DNA of 64,000 nucleotides from JANMEB01 sp041745295 (GTDB taxonomy: Bacteria; Planctomycetota; Planctomycetia; Pirellulales; Pirellulaceae). Every line of letters begins with the position of its first letter. The first letter of the stretch is position 1. The notes below the pieces were generated by a model. The model did not search any database. It saw only the letters and a program-made list of their open reading frames with translations, and was not told the DNA's origin. Shown here in pieces: positions 26,015 to 34,502 of this stretch. A program made the translations under genes and the position numbers. The stretch is from the NCBI GenBank assembly GCA_041745295.1, contig JBGTJE010000028.1:62001-126000 (forward strand), read 5' to 3'.

Positions 26015-27115
26015 TCAAACGGCGTCGTCGCCGAATTGAAAGCCCATTTCGCGGCGGAGGGCGGCGGGAAGTTCGGGTAGCGCTGAGCGGCGAATCAAAT
26101 ACGTCGACAAATGATAGAGATCGATAAAGATTCGATTGTGTTCAGTCGTTTGCCGGAGGTAGTCGTGACCCGACGAACCCCCCGTCCCTATCTTGGTTCC
26201 GAGCATTCGCTGGACCATGATCACGTGCCGCGCCCTCCAGCGGGTCAACATTTCGTCAATTTCCACGAGCAACGTGAGGTATTGAAAGGGCAAGAACAGA
26301 ATCGGCTCATCCCGATACTGATAAATGAAGATCGCCGCCAAAAAGGCCTGTCGGCCAAGCCGTATTTGGCCGGTGGCTTGCAGTCGATCGTATTCCGTCG
26401 CATCGAGCAACGCGTGAAACGATGCACGAGTCGCGTCTAGCGCGGCAAGTTGAAATTCACGTTCGCGTTCGCTGATCGCGGGATTCTTGCGGACGATCGC
26501 TTCATCCGATCCCAACATCTGATTGACGGCTTCGCGATACTTTTCCCAGAAATCGAAACCCGCGAATTTCAAAAACGGCATCCGCGTGAGCCAGCGTTCG
26601 GTGAGATCGAACAAGTTGGGTTTCCCCTCGGATTCCGACAACGCTTGCTGATCGGCGGGCGAAAGCCGCGTTGCAATGAATTCTTGATCCGCCCGGAGCC
26701 GCCGCGCGCGTTGTAGTCCGAGTCGAATTTCGATTTCCTTGAATTGCACGCTTTGAAATCCCGAAGCCGGCACGAGCAGGTCGCGAAAGTCCAAGAAATC
26801 CATCGGCGTCATCGTCTCGATCACGTCGATCTGTTGAACGAGCGTCTGTTGGATCGTGTGAATCCGGTCGAGCCGCGCGATCACGGCCCCCATTCGCTTT
26901 TCGTCGATCCACTCGGCGTCGAAGACTTCGATCACGGAATTCAACTCAAACAGGATTAGTTTGAACCAGAGCTCATAGGTCTGATGGACGATGATGAACA
27001 GCAGTTCGTCGTGGGCAGGCGTGCCGGATTCAGCACTGACCAACCGCTGGGCGCGCAGAATCTTGTCCAGTTGCAAGTATTCCGAGTAATACACGTCACC
27101 GCTACTGCGCGTCAT
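26015..27115 (-). CDS. Tryptophan 2,3-dioxygenase
   Basis: 366 residues. A haem enzyme that opens the indole ring of tryptophan to N-formylkynurenine, the entry step of the pathway encoded next door. Features: YYSEYLQLDKIL, HDELLFIIVHQTYELWFKL with His44 (the distal-pocket His, equal to His55 of Xanthomonas TDO), FQSVQFKEIEIRLG, haem ligand His297 in RWRARHVIMVQRMLG, and GTGGSSGHDYLR, which contacts the substrate. It is 366 residues against about 280-300 in Xanthomonas, closer to the animal length. It is separated from the rest of the kynurenine genes by the redox pair at 23.8-25.9 kb. Confidence 0.95.
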   Translation of the reverse strand: MTRSSGDVYYSEYLQLDKILRAQRLVSAESGTPAHDELLFIIVHQTYELWFKLILFELNSVIEVFDAEWIDEKRMGAVIARLDRIHTIQQTLVQQIDVIETMTPMDFLDFRDLLVPASGFQSVQFKEIEIRLGLQRARRLRADQEFIATRLSPADQQALSESEGKPNLFDLTERWLTRMPFLKFAGFDFWEKYREAVNQMLGSDEAIVRKNPAISEREREFQLAALDATRASFHALLDATEYDRLQATGQIRLGRQAFLAAIFIYQYRDEPILFLPFQYLTLLVEIDEMLTRWRARHVIMVQRMLGTKIGTGGSSGHDYLRQTTEHNRIFIDLYHLSTYLIRRSALPELPAALRREMGFQFGDDAV

Positions 27116-27220
27116 GCTCTGGGCCTTTCGTTACCTTCGGACGTTTTGATATTGTGTTCCGCGCGAACCAGAATGGGATCGCCGAGTCAGTGCCCCACCA
27201 AATCTGGATTCTTCGATTGT

Positions 27221-27280
27221 GTGCCACTGGCTTTGCCAGTGCATTCTGGCAATTCGCACTGGCAGGAGCCAGTGGCGCAC
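27221..27280. repeat. CACTGGC palindrome pair
   Basis: GTGCCACTGGCTTTGCCAGT at 27221-27240 and an inverted partner at 27257-27280, in the gap between tryptophan dioxygenase and the Tat-Gfo/Idh gene. Confidence 0.8.
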
Positions 27281-27366
27281 CGAATCTCAGTTTAGACCAC
27301 GAACGCGGCGCGAAAACTCAATTTTTATTTTTTGAGCCAGGCGAACGCAACCCAGTTTTTCCAAAG

Positions 27367-28659
27367 CTACGTCGTGCGACCGGGCACAGCAACTTCACAT
27401 TCGGGCACGACGTTCCAATCCAATTTGTCCGGGCCGAGCTTCAAATTGGATTTGATCAAATCGTCCCAGGTGATCTTTTGTCCTGTGTAGCAGGCTTCGC
27501 GGCCCATGATCGCCGCAAGTGTGCTATGGCACATGTACTTGCCGTTGTTGATCGTCTTGCCCGATCGAATCGCGCTAAATAGCTCCTGATGCTCGGAGTC
27601 GTACATATCCGGCATGTCGGGCGTGCGCTGGAATGTCCAACTCGAACCCTTCGACGGCTCGATAACGTTTCGCAGAACTTGCGCCCGGCCGGTCGTGCCG
27701 ACGATATAGTCTTCCGTGTCGTTCATGCAGCCCTGCATTTGCCGACAGTGAGAAAACATCTTGGTGCCGTTGGCCCACTCGTAGACGCAAGCGAAATGGT
27801 CATAGATATTGCCCCACTCCGCTTCGACGCGGACTTGGCGACCACCTGTGCCGTAACAACTAACTGGAGGTTCGTCGTCCATGAGCCACATTCCTTTGTC
27901 CAAGCTGTGGATGTGCTGCTCGGCGATCAGATCGCCCGACAGCCACGTGAAGTACAGCCAGTTGCGAATCTGGTACTCCAGCGGCGACCATTCCGGGTTG
28001 TTTCCGCGATGCCACAGAGTTCCGGTGAGGTAGTTTTCTTGAATGCTGCGAATTTCGCCAATCGCGCCGTCCTTGATCCGACGCATGACTTCGCGAACCG
28101 CATGATCGTATCGCCAGCAAAGTCCAGACACGACGTTGAGGTCGGCCATTTCCGCTTGGCGGCAGGCTTCCAAAACGCGGAGTGCCCCTGCAACGTCCGT
28201 CGAGATAGGCTTCTCGCAAAAGATGTGTTTGTTGGCTCGAACGGCCGCTTCCATGTGGTCGGGTCGAAAATAAGGCGTCGAGCAAAGTAACACGACGTCG
28301 ACATCGCTGGCCATCAGTTGCTTGTATCCGTCCAAGCCCGAGAAGCAATGGTCGCTTTCGACTTGGCATTTGTCTTTCAACTCCTCGTTCAATGCCTTGA
28401 GCGATGCCTGAATGCGATCTTCAAATGCATCGCAAAGCGCCGTGATTTTGACGTTCGCGTCGGCGTTTGCGGCATTGACCGCAGCTCCGTTACCGCGGCC
28501 GCCGCAGCCGATGAGTCCGACTTTCAAAGTATCGTCGACCGAGTGATGATAACCTTGGGCTGGCCGCGCCGCTGCGGCAAGAGCGCCCGTCGTCAACGCC
28601 GCCGTCGCCTTGATGAAAGTTCGGCGGTTGGTTCCCGCTGCATTCGTTGGTCGCATCAT
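27367..28659 (-). CDS. Tat-exported Gfo/Idh/MocA-family oxidoreductase
   Basis: 430 residues. The N-terminus has a twin-arginine signal (RRTFIKATAALTTGALAAAA), then a Rossmann motif VGLIGCGGRGNGAA and the family's EKPIS signature. The C-terminal half contains WYTW-like NWLYFTWLSGDLIAEQHIHSLDKGMW, seen in secreted planctomycete Gfo/Idh proteins linked to glycan degradation. Cofactor would be bound before export. Specific substrate unknown; no sulfatase or glycosidase neighbour is present to guide it. Confidence 0.88.
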   Translation of the reverse strand: MMRPTNAAGTNRRTFIKATAALTTGALAAAARPAQGYHHSVDDTLKVGLIGCGGRGNGAAVNAANADANVKITALCDAFEDRIQASLKALNEELKDKCQVESDHCFSGLDGYKQLMASDVDVVLLCSTPYFRPDHMEAAVRANKHIFCEKPISTDVAGALRVLEACRQAEMADLNVVSGLCWRYDHAVREVMRRIKDGAIGEIRSIQENYLTGTLWHRGNNPEWSPLEYQIRNWLYFTWLSGDLIAEQHIHSLDKGMWLMDDEPPVSCYGTGGRQVRVEAEWGNIYDHFACVYEWANGTKMFSHCRQMQGCMNDTEDYIVGTTGRAQVLRNVIEPSKGSSWTFQRTPDMPDMYDSEHQELFSAIRSGKTINNGKYMCHSTLAAIMGREACYTGQKITWDDLIKSNLKLGPDKLDWNVVPECEVAVPGRTT

Positions 28660-28848
28660 GTTCGTCTCTCGTAATGGCCTTGGACAAATCGTCGAGTTGA
28701 GCGTTTATCGTAACCACTGTCGATAGGTCCGCAAGCCGACGTAAATCAAGCATTGCATTCGCCGTCGACATCACATCTCAAGCCGTGAAAATTTGACGAC
28801 TTGATCGGAGAACGTTCCTCTGGACGACGCCGTCAATGGTTTTTCACT

Positions 28849-28909
28849 TTGTTTAGCGGCAGGCCAAAGGCGATTTCGCAACCGTCGCATTCACCTTGCC
28901 GTGAAACAA
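28849..28909. repeat. GTTTAAC-type palindrome, copy 4 (diverged)
   Basis: TTGTTTAGCGGCAGGCC at the left, CCTTGCCGTGAAACAA at the right. Bases differ from the other copies, but the layout and the AAGGCG interior are the same. It fills the gap before the stop of the DUF1570-type gene. Confidence 0.65.
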
Positions 28910-30058
28910 TCAAAGTCCGGCAATATACTCTGCGAGCTGTTGCGAAATCTGAGTGATATCGGCGCGGAAGCAGGATTCGAAATCCTTGAGCCGCTGATCC
29001 GAGGGGTTCGGGATTAACCGAGAAGATTGTGACAGCTTCCGCAAATACTCCGCGTATTCGGATCGATGCCGCTTGAGTAGAAAATACGTCAGCCCCCAGG
29101 CCAACGAATAACTTTCGCTTGCGGAAGATGTTTGCCGAAACTGTTCGTCGCTGGCGATAGTCCAAGCAATGTCGGTCCGCCCCGTATCGCGCAACATCGA
29201 CGAGAGTTGGCTCAAACGAATGGTATTCATACCCCCCGGCCGGCGCCAGCCGTTGCGGGAGAAGGGATCGGCCGGCTCAAAATATGCCGCTAACCCTTCA
29301 CTGACCCACAGCGGATACTCGGCCATTCTCTGTTGCAATCCCGAATTGCACATCAACTGATGCGTTGCCTCGTGGACCAAATGCGTGGCGAGCGTCGTGC
29401 GCGAATCGAGTGGAATGTTTTGCGAGACAAGATAATGCGCGCCGCGCACCGCTCCGACCGGATCGATGCGGACGGCAACCTGATTTGATGACAAGCTGTA
29501 AAACGCGACCACGGTGGCAGCGTTGGCGCCCAATTCGCTCTCCAAGTGGTCGGTGAATCGTTGGGGATCGCGAAAGAGCAGGACGACGAGTGGATAATTT
29601 GGCTCGGCCACCGGGAGCTTCAATTCGCCGCAAAAATCGAAGTAAGCATTGTAGACGTGCTCCAACAATCGTTCGGCTTGGCGAGCTTGGTCGGGCTCGA
29701 CATCGTGGAAAATCAAATAGTGGTCCGTATGAACTAGCGTCTGGTTGGGGAACGCATCGCGCAACAATGCAGCCAATTGCTCCCGATCCAAGGGCGTTTC
29801 CACGTTGGAGTTCTTCGCGCGCTCCAGGGTATCACTTCGAGCGAAGCGCCAAAGACGTTGGTCAGCGGATTGGATTAACAGGGTCGAGTCCGATTCCGCG
29901 ACCAAACGTCCGGAAACACGTTTCGTCGAGTGACCTCCGTCGGCTGCGCGTTGAGCAAAAACCCAATCGTCTGCGTAAACGAAATTTGCCGTCCAACAGC
30001 AAATCAAAAGTAGACCCGCAATTGTTGGCAGCCAATTAGATCTCAAAACGCCGAACAA
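28910..30058 (-). CDS. Secreted DUF1570-type HEATH metallopeptidase
   Basis: 382 residues from TTG 30058, taken because it opens a signal peptide (MFGVLRSNWLPTIAGLLLIC...VYA). TTG 30106 is possible; the frame is open to 30583, but that stretch is repeat sequence. A gluzincin zinc site is visible: HEATH at residues 229-233 and a downstream glutamate in WVSEGLAAYFE (Glu254). The preceding segment (LIFHDVEPDQARQAERLLEHV, VVLLFRDPQRF) matches the planctomycete DUF1570 layout. No clear ribosome site was found, so the start is tentative. Likely periplasmic; substrate unknown. Confidence 0.78.
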   Translation of the reverse strand: MFGVLRSNWLPTIAGLLLICCWTANFVYADDWVFAQRAADGGHSTKRVSGRLVAESDSTLLIQSADQRLWRFARSDTLERAKNSNVETPLDREQLAALLRDAFPNQTLVHTDHYLIFHDVEPDQARQAERLLEHVYNAYFDFCGELKLPVAEPNYPLVVLLFRDPQRFTDHLESELGANAATVVAFYSLSSNQVAVRIDPVGAVRGAHYLVSQNIPLDSRTTLATHLVHEATHQLMCNSGLQQRMAEYPLWVSEGLAAYFEPADPFSRNGWRRPGGMNTIRLSQLSSMLRDTGRTDIAWTIASDEQFRQTSSASESYSLAWGLTYFLLKRHRSEYAEYLRKLSQSSRLIPNPSDQRLKDFESCFRADITQISQQLAEYIAGL

Positions 30059-30599
30059 AACTGTGCAGAGCAGATCATAGACGTTCCCGCAAAGGTTCTT
30101 CCCCAAGCGAAGGCGTCGTTGTTCAATGCAAGTTTCTGACGTGAACAGCGAAGCGGAGTTATGCGATCGTCTGGGGCGCCAGACCCAGTTTCGCAAGCGA
30201 GAAATTGGTTTGGAACCGCGAAGCGGTGGCATGGTTTTGCAACTCATGCCGCCGCTTCGCGGCTCAAATTCCCTTCTTGCGGCGAGGACCTGGGGCTGGC
30301 GCCCCAGGCTATCCCCTGCCGCCGCTTCGCGGCTGGAAAAATCTGTAGCACAACGCGAGCGATGACGGCGTCGGGAATTCGGATTCGGGTGTGCCGGGAA
30401 ATGTAATTCCTCCATCCGTGGAATATGGATTCCGGGACTCAGCCCGGAATGTCGACGGGCTGTTTTGGGCGTTCGAGATTTGGTGTCTTTTCGAGATGCC
30501 AATCGCCCCCTCGCCCTGCCCTCTCCCCCGAAGACGGGGGCGAGGGAACAGTTTTGCTTTCCGGATTGGCACATTTGCCGCAAAGCTCACCTCGAAAGT
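30059..30599. other. 541-bp repeat-filled intergenic region
   Basis: Contains CCGCGAAGCGGTGGCAT/ATGCCGCCGCTTCGCGG inverted arms (about 30217-30262), a CCTGGGGCTGGCGCCCCAGG palindrome near 30290-30309, a GTCATTCC-type element in reverse (30405-30454), and a CCCTCACCCT-type element (30505-30549). No gene; frames crossing it are repeat translations. Confidence 0.65.
30505..30549. repeat. CCCTCACCCT...GGGCGAGGGAAC element
   Basis: Reads GCCCCCTCGCCCTGCCCTCT then a CCCCCG-aaga-CGGGGG hairpin ending GGCGAGGGAAC. Same family as 4715-4758 and 47906-47949. Confidence 0.75.
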
Positions 30600-32270
30600 T
30601 CAACGCCTGCGATTGGGCAGGCCGGAAACTCGGAAGAACAGGATCACCGTCACAATCGCGATGAGATTTGCAACCACCAACGCCGACAGACTAATGGCTG
30701 CCGTCATGTCGTCGACGCCGGAATGAAGTTGTCCAAGAATGGATCGGGCAACCGTGTCGATGCCCGCCGGCAAGACTTGAAAACTGCTCGCGACGTCGCC
30801 CACGGCGATGAGGAATGAAACTCCCAGCGCGGCGACAAACGCAGTGCGATTGGCTGCAAGACCCACTTGAAAAAACAATCGCCTCGAATCGATGCGTTCA
30901 ATCGTCATGACGTCCATAACAGATTTCACGGATTGTTTCATCGCCAAATACAACAACAAGGCAACGGGCCCAATCGCGATGCTGGTACTCGCGATGACCG
31001 GTCCCAGAATGCTTCTGTCCCAGAGTTGGCGAAATGCTTCAAGCGGGATGGCGGAAAAGCCGCTATCAATCAAGATTCCGATGACCGGGTATGGGACCGT
31101 CATGCTGGCAGCAACCACCGGTAAAAACAACCAACGTGCAAACACCTTGTGGCGGACGGCGATCCACGCGCTTGGCCCCGCCAAGCAAGTTGTGGCGATC
31201 GCTACGACCGCGCCGATGGCACACGACCAATACAATGGCCACCGGTAGTCTGCCGCTGATTTGGCCAAGGTCTGTCCTAAATGGTCGACCGAGAACAAAC
31301 GCTCGACGTGCTGATTCTCCAAAACGGTTGACGTGCCCGCGAGGTAGACCAAACTGAAGGCCGGTGCAACGAAGATGGTCAGCCAGAGCACCGTGGTCAA
31401 GATATTCATGCTAAATCGCGATGGGCGAACAACTTCTGTTCGAGGTCGAGTCGGCTCGTCGCCAGATTCTCCCGCCACGAGTCGGAACGCCAAGAGCGCC
31501 GAAGCGATCAGCCAGCCCGCCAGCGCGAATTGTCGTACGAACCCCAAATACTCCCAAATCGATTGATCCTCGGGGAGATTCATCGACCACGGGAGTCGAT
31601 CGAGCGCGTATCCCAAATAGATATGCTGCGCATACGTCCCGATTTGATAGATGTCAGTCACGGCGATTTCACGCGCGACCAAAACGAGCATCCAGAGGGC
31701 AGCCGCGAACAACACCGGGCGCATTCGAACAAGCGTGATCCGCCAGAAGACTTGGGTTGAGTTTGCATCCAGCAACGCTTGTTGCTCGAGCACCCAACCA
31801 CGAGTCCAAAACCCAACCACAAAAAAGATCGTGAGCCAGGATGCTCCGCTGACGCCGTGAATCCAAGCAGCCATGCACCAATTCGAAACGACAAACTCCC
31901 AGGGTTGATTTGGAGAAACGATCCAAGCGCGAATCTTGCCCAGGATGGATTCCCAGGCCGCCACTTGTAAGCACAACGGCACGAGGGCAAGCGATACGAT
32001 CAGCGTGACAAGCCAGCGCTCCAATCGACTTCCGAATAACCACCGATGGGCGCACCATAATCCCAGCGGAATCGCGATTGCCAGCGCGAGAGCAGCCAAC
32101 AGGATCGTTTGCAGCAAGATTCGCCCGGGACTTTTATCGGTTGTTCCGATCCAGGTCAGCAGGACTAAGCCGCCGGAAGCCAGCCAAACCCAATACCACA
32201 CGCTCGTTGATCGGGATCGCATGGCGTTTCTCAGCGCGGAGATTGTTGGACTACTGTTTTGTACCGCCAT
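30600..32270 (-). CDS. ABC transporter permease with two fused membrane domains (FbpB/ThiP type)
   Basis: 556 residues with about twelve membrane helices arranged as two homologous halves. The first half has GRILLQTILLAALALAIAIP and the second has RHKVFARWLFLPVVAASMTV and VSFLIAVGDVASSFQVLP, as in ferric-iron or thiamine importer permeases. No ATP-binding protein or periplasmic binding protein lies in the window, so it is an orphan here and the substrate is unknown. Start ATG 32270; ATG 32222 is an alternative. Confidence 0.82.
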   Translation of the reverse strand: MAVQNSSPTISALRNAMRSRSTSVWYWVWLASGGLVLLTWIGTTDKSPGRILLQTILLAALALAIAIPLGLWCAHRWLFGSRLERWLVTLIVSLALVPLCLQVAAWESILGKIRAWIVSPNQPWEFVVSNWCMAAWIHGVSGASWLTIFFVVGFWTRGWVLEQQALLDANSTQVFWRITLVRMRPVLFAAALWMLVLVAREIAVTDIYQIGTYAQHIYLGYALDRLPWSMNLPEDQSIWEYLGFVRQFALAGWLIASALLAFRLVAGESGDEPTRPRTEVVRPSRFSMNILTTVLWLTIFVAPAFSLVYLAGTSTVLENQHVERLFSVDHLGQTLAKSAADYRWPLYWSCAIGAVVAIATTCLAGPSAWIAVRHKVFARWLFLPVVAASMTVPYPVIGILIDSGFSAIPLEAFRQLWDRSILGPVIASTSIAIGPVALLLYLAMKQSVKSVMDVMTIERIDSRRLFFQVGLAANRTAFVAALGVSFLIAVGDVASSFQVLPAGIDTVARSILGQLHSGVDDMTAAISLSALVVANLIAIVTVILFFRVSGLPNRRR

Positions 32271-32420
32271 GCCTTCGCCTCAAGAAGGCGACGGAAACAT
32301 CAACCAAGTCCCAACCTCCAGCGTATCAACAAGTATTCAATCTCGCCCGAGAATGAAGACCCCCCTCCCTAACCCTCCCCACGGCGAGGGAGGGAATTTA
32401 TTTTACTCTCAACTCTCAAC

Positions 32421-33398
32421 TTATCTTCGCAGCACGGGGCCGTCGTCGCGAGTTCGAATCTTTATGGGTTTAATTTTGACAATGGTGGCCGGCTTGTCGG
32501 CGTCGGATTCGGGAGTTGGATTGACAAAGGAAACGTTGTATTCACCGAGGTAGTGCAACAGACTATTGGCCCCCTGAAATCCTTGGACCTTTTCGTTCCA
32601 GTTTACTTTCTTTCCCAGCATCAGCCCGCGAGCAAGATCGAATTTCATTTCGCCGTGGGTGATCTGCTGCAAAATCTGAGACCGGATTTTGGGATCTTCG
32701 ATCGGCGTCAGAATCTCGGTATTGAAGCGGATCCGCGCGCAGCCGTCTTGGACTTCGATGAGTTCGTATTGCACGCGGAGTTTAATGCGTTTCATGCTCT
32801 TGTCTTCGTTGAAAGCCACGAATTCATCGGGTGCGTACCATCGGTGTCCCACGGCGATAGGCTCCTGGGGAAAAGGTACCCACGGGCTGCCCGTTCCAAA
32901 ACGATATTGGCGCGACTCAGTATCGCCAGCGATTGTGGCGCCGCAATCGTCGACCAAAATGGTCGTCAACGGCTTACCAACCTTCTTGGACATCAATTCG
33001 AATTCGATGGGGGCCATGGCATCCTTTGCGCTGTCGTAGCTCACCGGCGGTTGGTCGCCGTTTTTCTGCCATCCGTTGACGCGTTCGATGGTCTGCTCCA
33101 GGGTTGCCTGGCCAAGCGAGTCAACATGGATGACTTTCCAGATGGTCGTCGATTGGGTACGCGACGACATGACCTCGGACGTCTCCGCCATAGTGGTTTT
33201 GTTGGTCGAGACGTGTTCGACGCTCCAGCGAAACTGCTGGCCGGCGGGGAATTGATAACGCAATTGAAATTGCTGTTGCTGCGTGGCCTGCTTCGTCGCC
33301 CGATCGAGCGCCGTGGAAAACGGGGAATCGTCTTTTTCTTGTGCGGCCAGCGACGTCGCGAGGCCAAAAGAGAACAAAAAGTAGAAGAAGATTTTCAT
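32421..33398 (-). CDS. Secreted protein, unknown function
   Basis: 325 residues from ATG 33398, preceded by AAGGAT about 8 nt upstream. The N-terminus MKIFFYFLFSFGLATSLAAQ is a signal peptide. The body has LRYQFPAGQQFRWSVEHV, GTGSPWVPFPQEPIAVGHRWYAP and HGEMKFDLARGLML, a pattern seen in planctomycete proteins with a DUF6263-like beta-rich fold, though I am not certain of that match. Positively charged tail (KIKPIKIRTRDDG). It is 147 nt upstream (on the minus strand) of nothing obvious in function; the nadK operon ends before it. Confidence 0.7.
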   Translation of the reverse strand: MKIFFYFLFSFGLATSLAAQEKDDSPFSTALDRATKQATQQQQFQLRYQFPAGQQFRWSVEHVSTNKTTMAETSEVMSSRTQSTTIWKVIHVDSLGQATLEQTIERVNGWQKNGDQPPVSYDSAKDAMAPIEFELMSKKVGKPLTTILVDDCGATIAGDTESRQYRFGTGSPWVPFPQEPIAVGHRWYAPDEFVAFNEDKSMKRIKLRVQYELIEVQDGCARIRFNTEILTPIEDPKIRSQILQQITHGEMKFDLARGLMLGKKVNWNEKVQGFQGANSLLHYLGEYNVSFVNPTPESDADKPATIVKIKPIKIRTRDDGPVLRR

Positions 33399-33447
33399 CA
33401 GCGCATCCTTGCGAAAAGAAATCCGTTGTACACGAAATTTGTTTTCT

Positions 33448-33524
33448 CGTTTAGCGCCAAGCCGAAGGCGCCGGCTCAATCATCATGATGACGAAGGCCG
33501 GCGGCTTCGGCTTGGCGTTAAACG
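33448..33524. repeat. GTTTAAC/GTTAAAC-bounded palindrome, copy 5
   Basis: CGTTTAGCGCCAAGCCGAAG at the left and CTTCGGCTTGGCGTTAAACG at the right are reverse complements with one mismatch over 20 bases, the best-preserved arms of the family here. It lies between the secreted protein and nadK. Confidence 0.9.
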
Positions 33525-33545
33525 ATCTAGATTGTTGATTATTTC

Positions 33546-34502
33546 CTAGCCGCCGGCGTCGCGAATCGCTCCGCCCCAACTCAATTTCTCGCGCAGCGTT
33601 CGGTAGTAGGTTTGTCCTTGTATTTGAATCATCTGAAACACCGGCTCCGCCTGTACGACGCGGACGCGATCTTGGGCCGTCAACGAACAAATCGATTGTC
33701 CGTCCACCAACGCGTGCGTCGACTGGTTGGGATCGCGAACGACCACTTCGTACACGCGGTCCGCTGAGTCGACGACGGGTCGCACCGTCAAGGTATGTGG
33801 GCTTAGCGGCGAGATTACAAAGGCGCGCAGGTCCTTGCGCACAATTGGACCCCCGGCCGACAAGCTGTGCGCGGTCGAACCAACGGGCGTACTAATGATC
33901 AGTCCGTCACAGCTATAGGATGTCGCAAATTCAGCGTCCACGTAAAGATCAATATGCTGCATCGAAAACGGGGGGCCGCTCATGATAGCAACTTCGTTCA
34001 ATCCCAGTTGGTCGGCAATCACGCGCTGATTGCGAACGATCTGGCAGCGCAACATGAGGTGCGGCACGATCTGACACGAGCCGCCGATGATCAGCTCCAA
34101 CGCCGGCACCAAATCCTCGGGCAACAAATCCGCCAGAAAACCGAGCCGGCCGAAGTTCACACCGACGACGGGAATCTGCCGCTGTCCCATCCGCCGCGCC
34201 GCGCGCAAGATCGATCCGTCGCCGCCGAACACAATCGCAAAATCCGCTTCGACCGAAGTCAGATCTGCGGAAAAACTAAAATCTTCCAATATCAAATCGC
34301 AGCGCTGAGAGATTCTCGGTCGAAGCTGTTCGATGCCGTCGGTGATCGCCGGTCGTCGATCTCCCGACCCAAGCAACAAAACTCTCGGGCGACGACCGAG
34401 CCACGCAAGCGGGGCCTCCCCCACCACAGACTGCACCGCGGAGGTCGAGCTTTCGATCAATGGACGGTTCTCAACGCAGAGTGAGGAGTCGGAGTCAAAC
34501 AT
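33546..34502 (-). CDS. nadK: NAD kinase
   Basis: 318 residues as drawn from ATG 34502. Phosphorylates NAD to NADP. GGDGS at 93-97 with VFGGDGSILRAARRM is the family signature; NFGRLGFLADL, LNEVAI (the NE pair) and CDGLIISTPVGSTAHSLSAGG follow. The first ~38 residues overlap the 3' end of dxs by 46 nt and have no family counterpart, so a start inside (for example TTG near 34460) is possible. Last gene of the xseA-xseB-ispA-dxs-nadK run. Confidence 0.93.
   Translation of the reverse strand: MFDSDSSLCVENRPLIESSTSAVQSVVGEAPLAWLGRRPRVLLLGSGDRRPAITDGIEQLRPRISQRCDLILEDFSFSADLTSVEADFAIVFGGDGSILRAARRMGQRQIPVVGVNFGRLGFLADLLPEDLVPALELIIGGSCQIVPHLMLRCQIVRNQRVIADQLGLNEVAIMSGPPFSMQHIDLYVDAEFATSYSCDGLIISTPVGSTAHSLSAGGPIVRKDLRAFVISPLSPHTLTVRPVVDSADRVYEVVVRDPNQSTHALVDGQSICSLTAQDRVRVVQAEPVFQMIQIQGQTYYRTLREKLSWGGAIRDAGG

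Noticed and set aside
16393..27115. Kynurenine genes as an NAD de novo synthesis cluster
   Set aside because: ACMSD, the semialdehyde dehydrogenase and the deaminase are present and no quinolinate phosphoribosyltransferase is seen, so degradation is the better reading.
30059..30583. N-terminal extension of the metallopeptidase frame
   Set aside because: It translates repeat DNA (Arg/Ser/Pro-rich text) and has no start that improves on the signal-peptide start at 30058.
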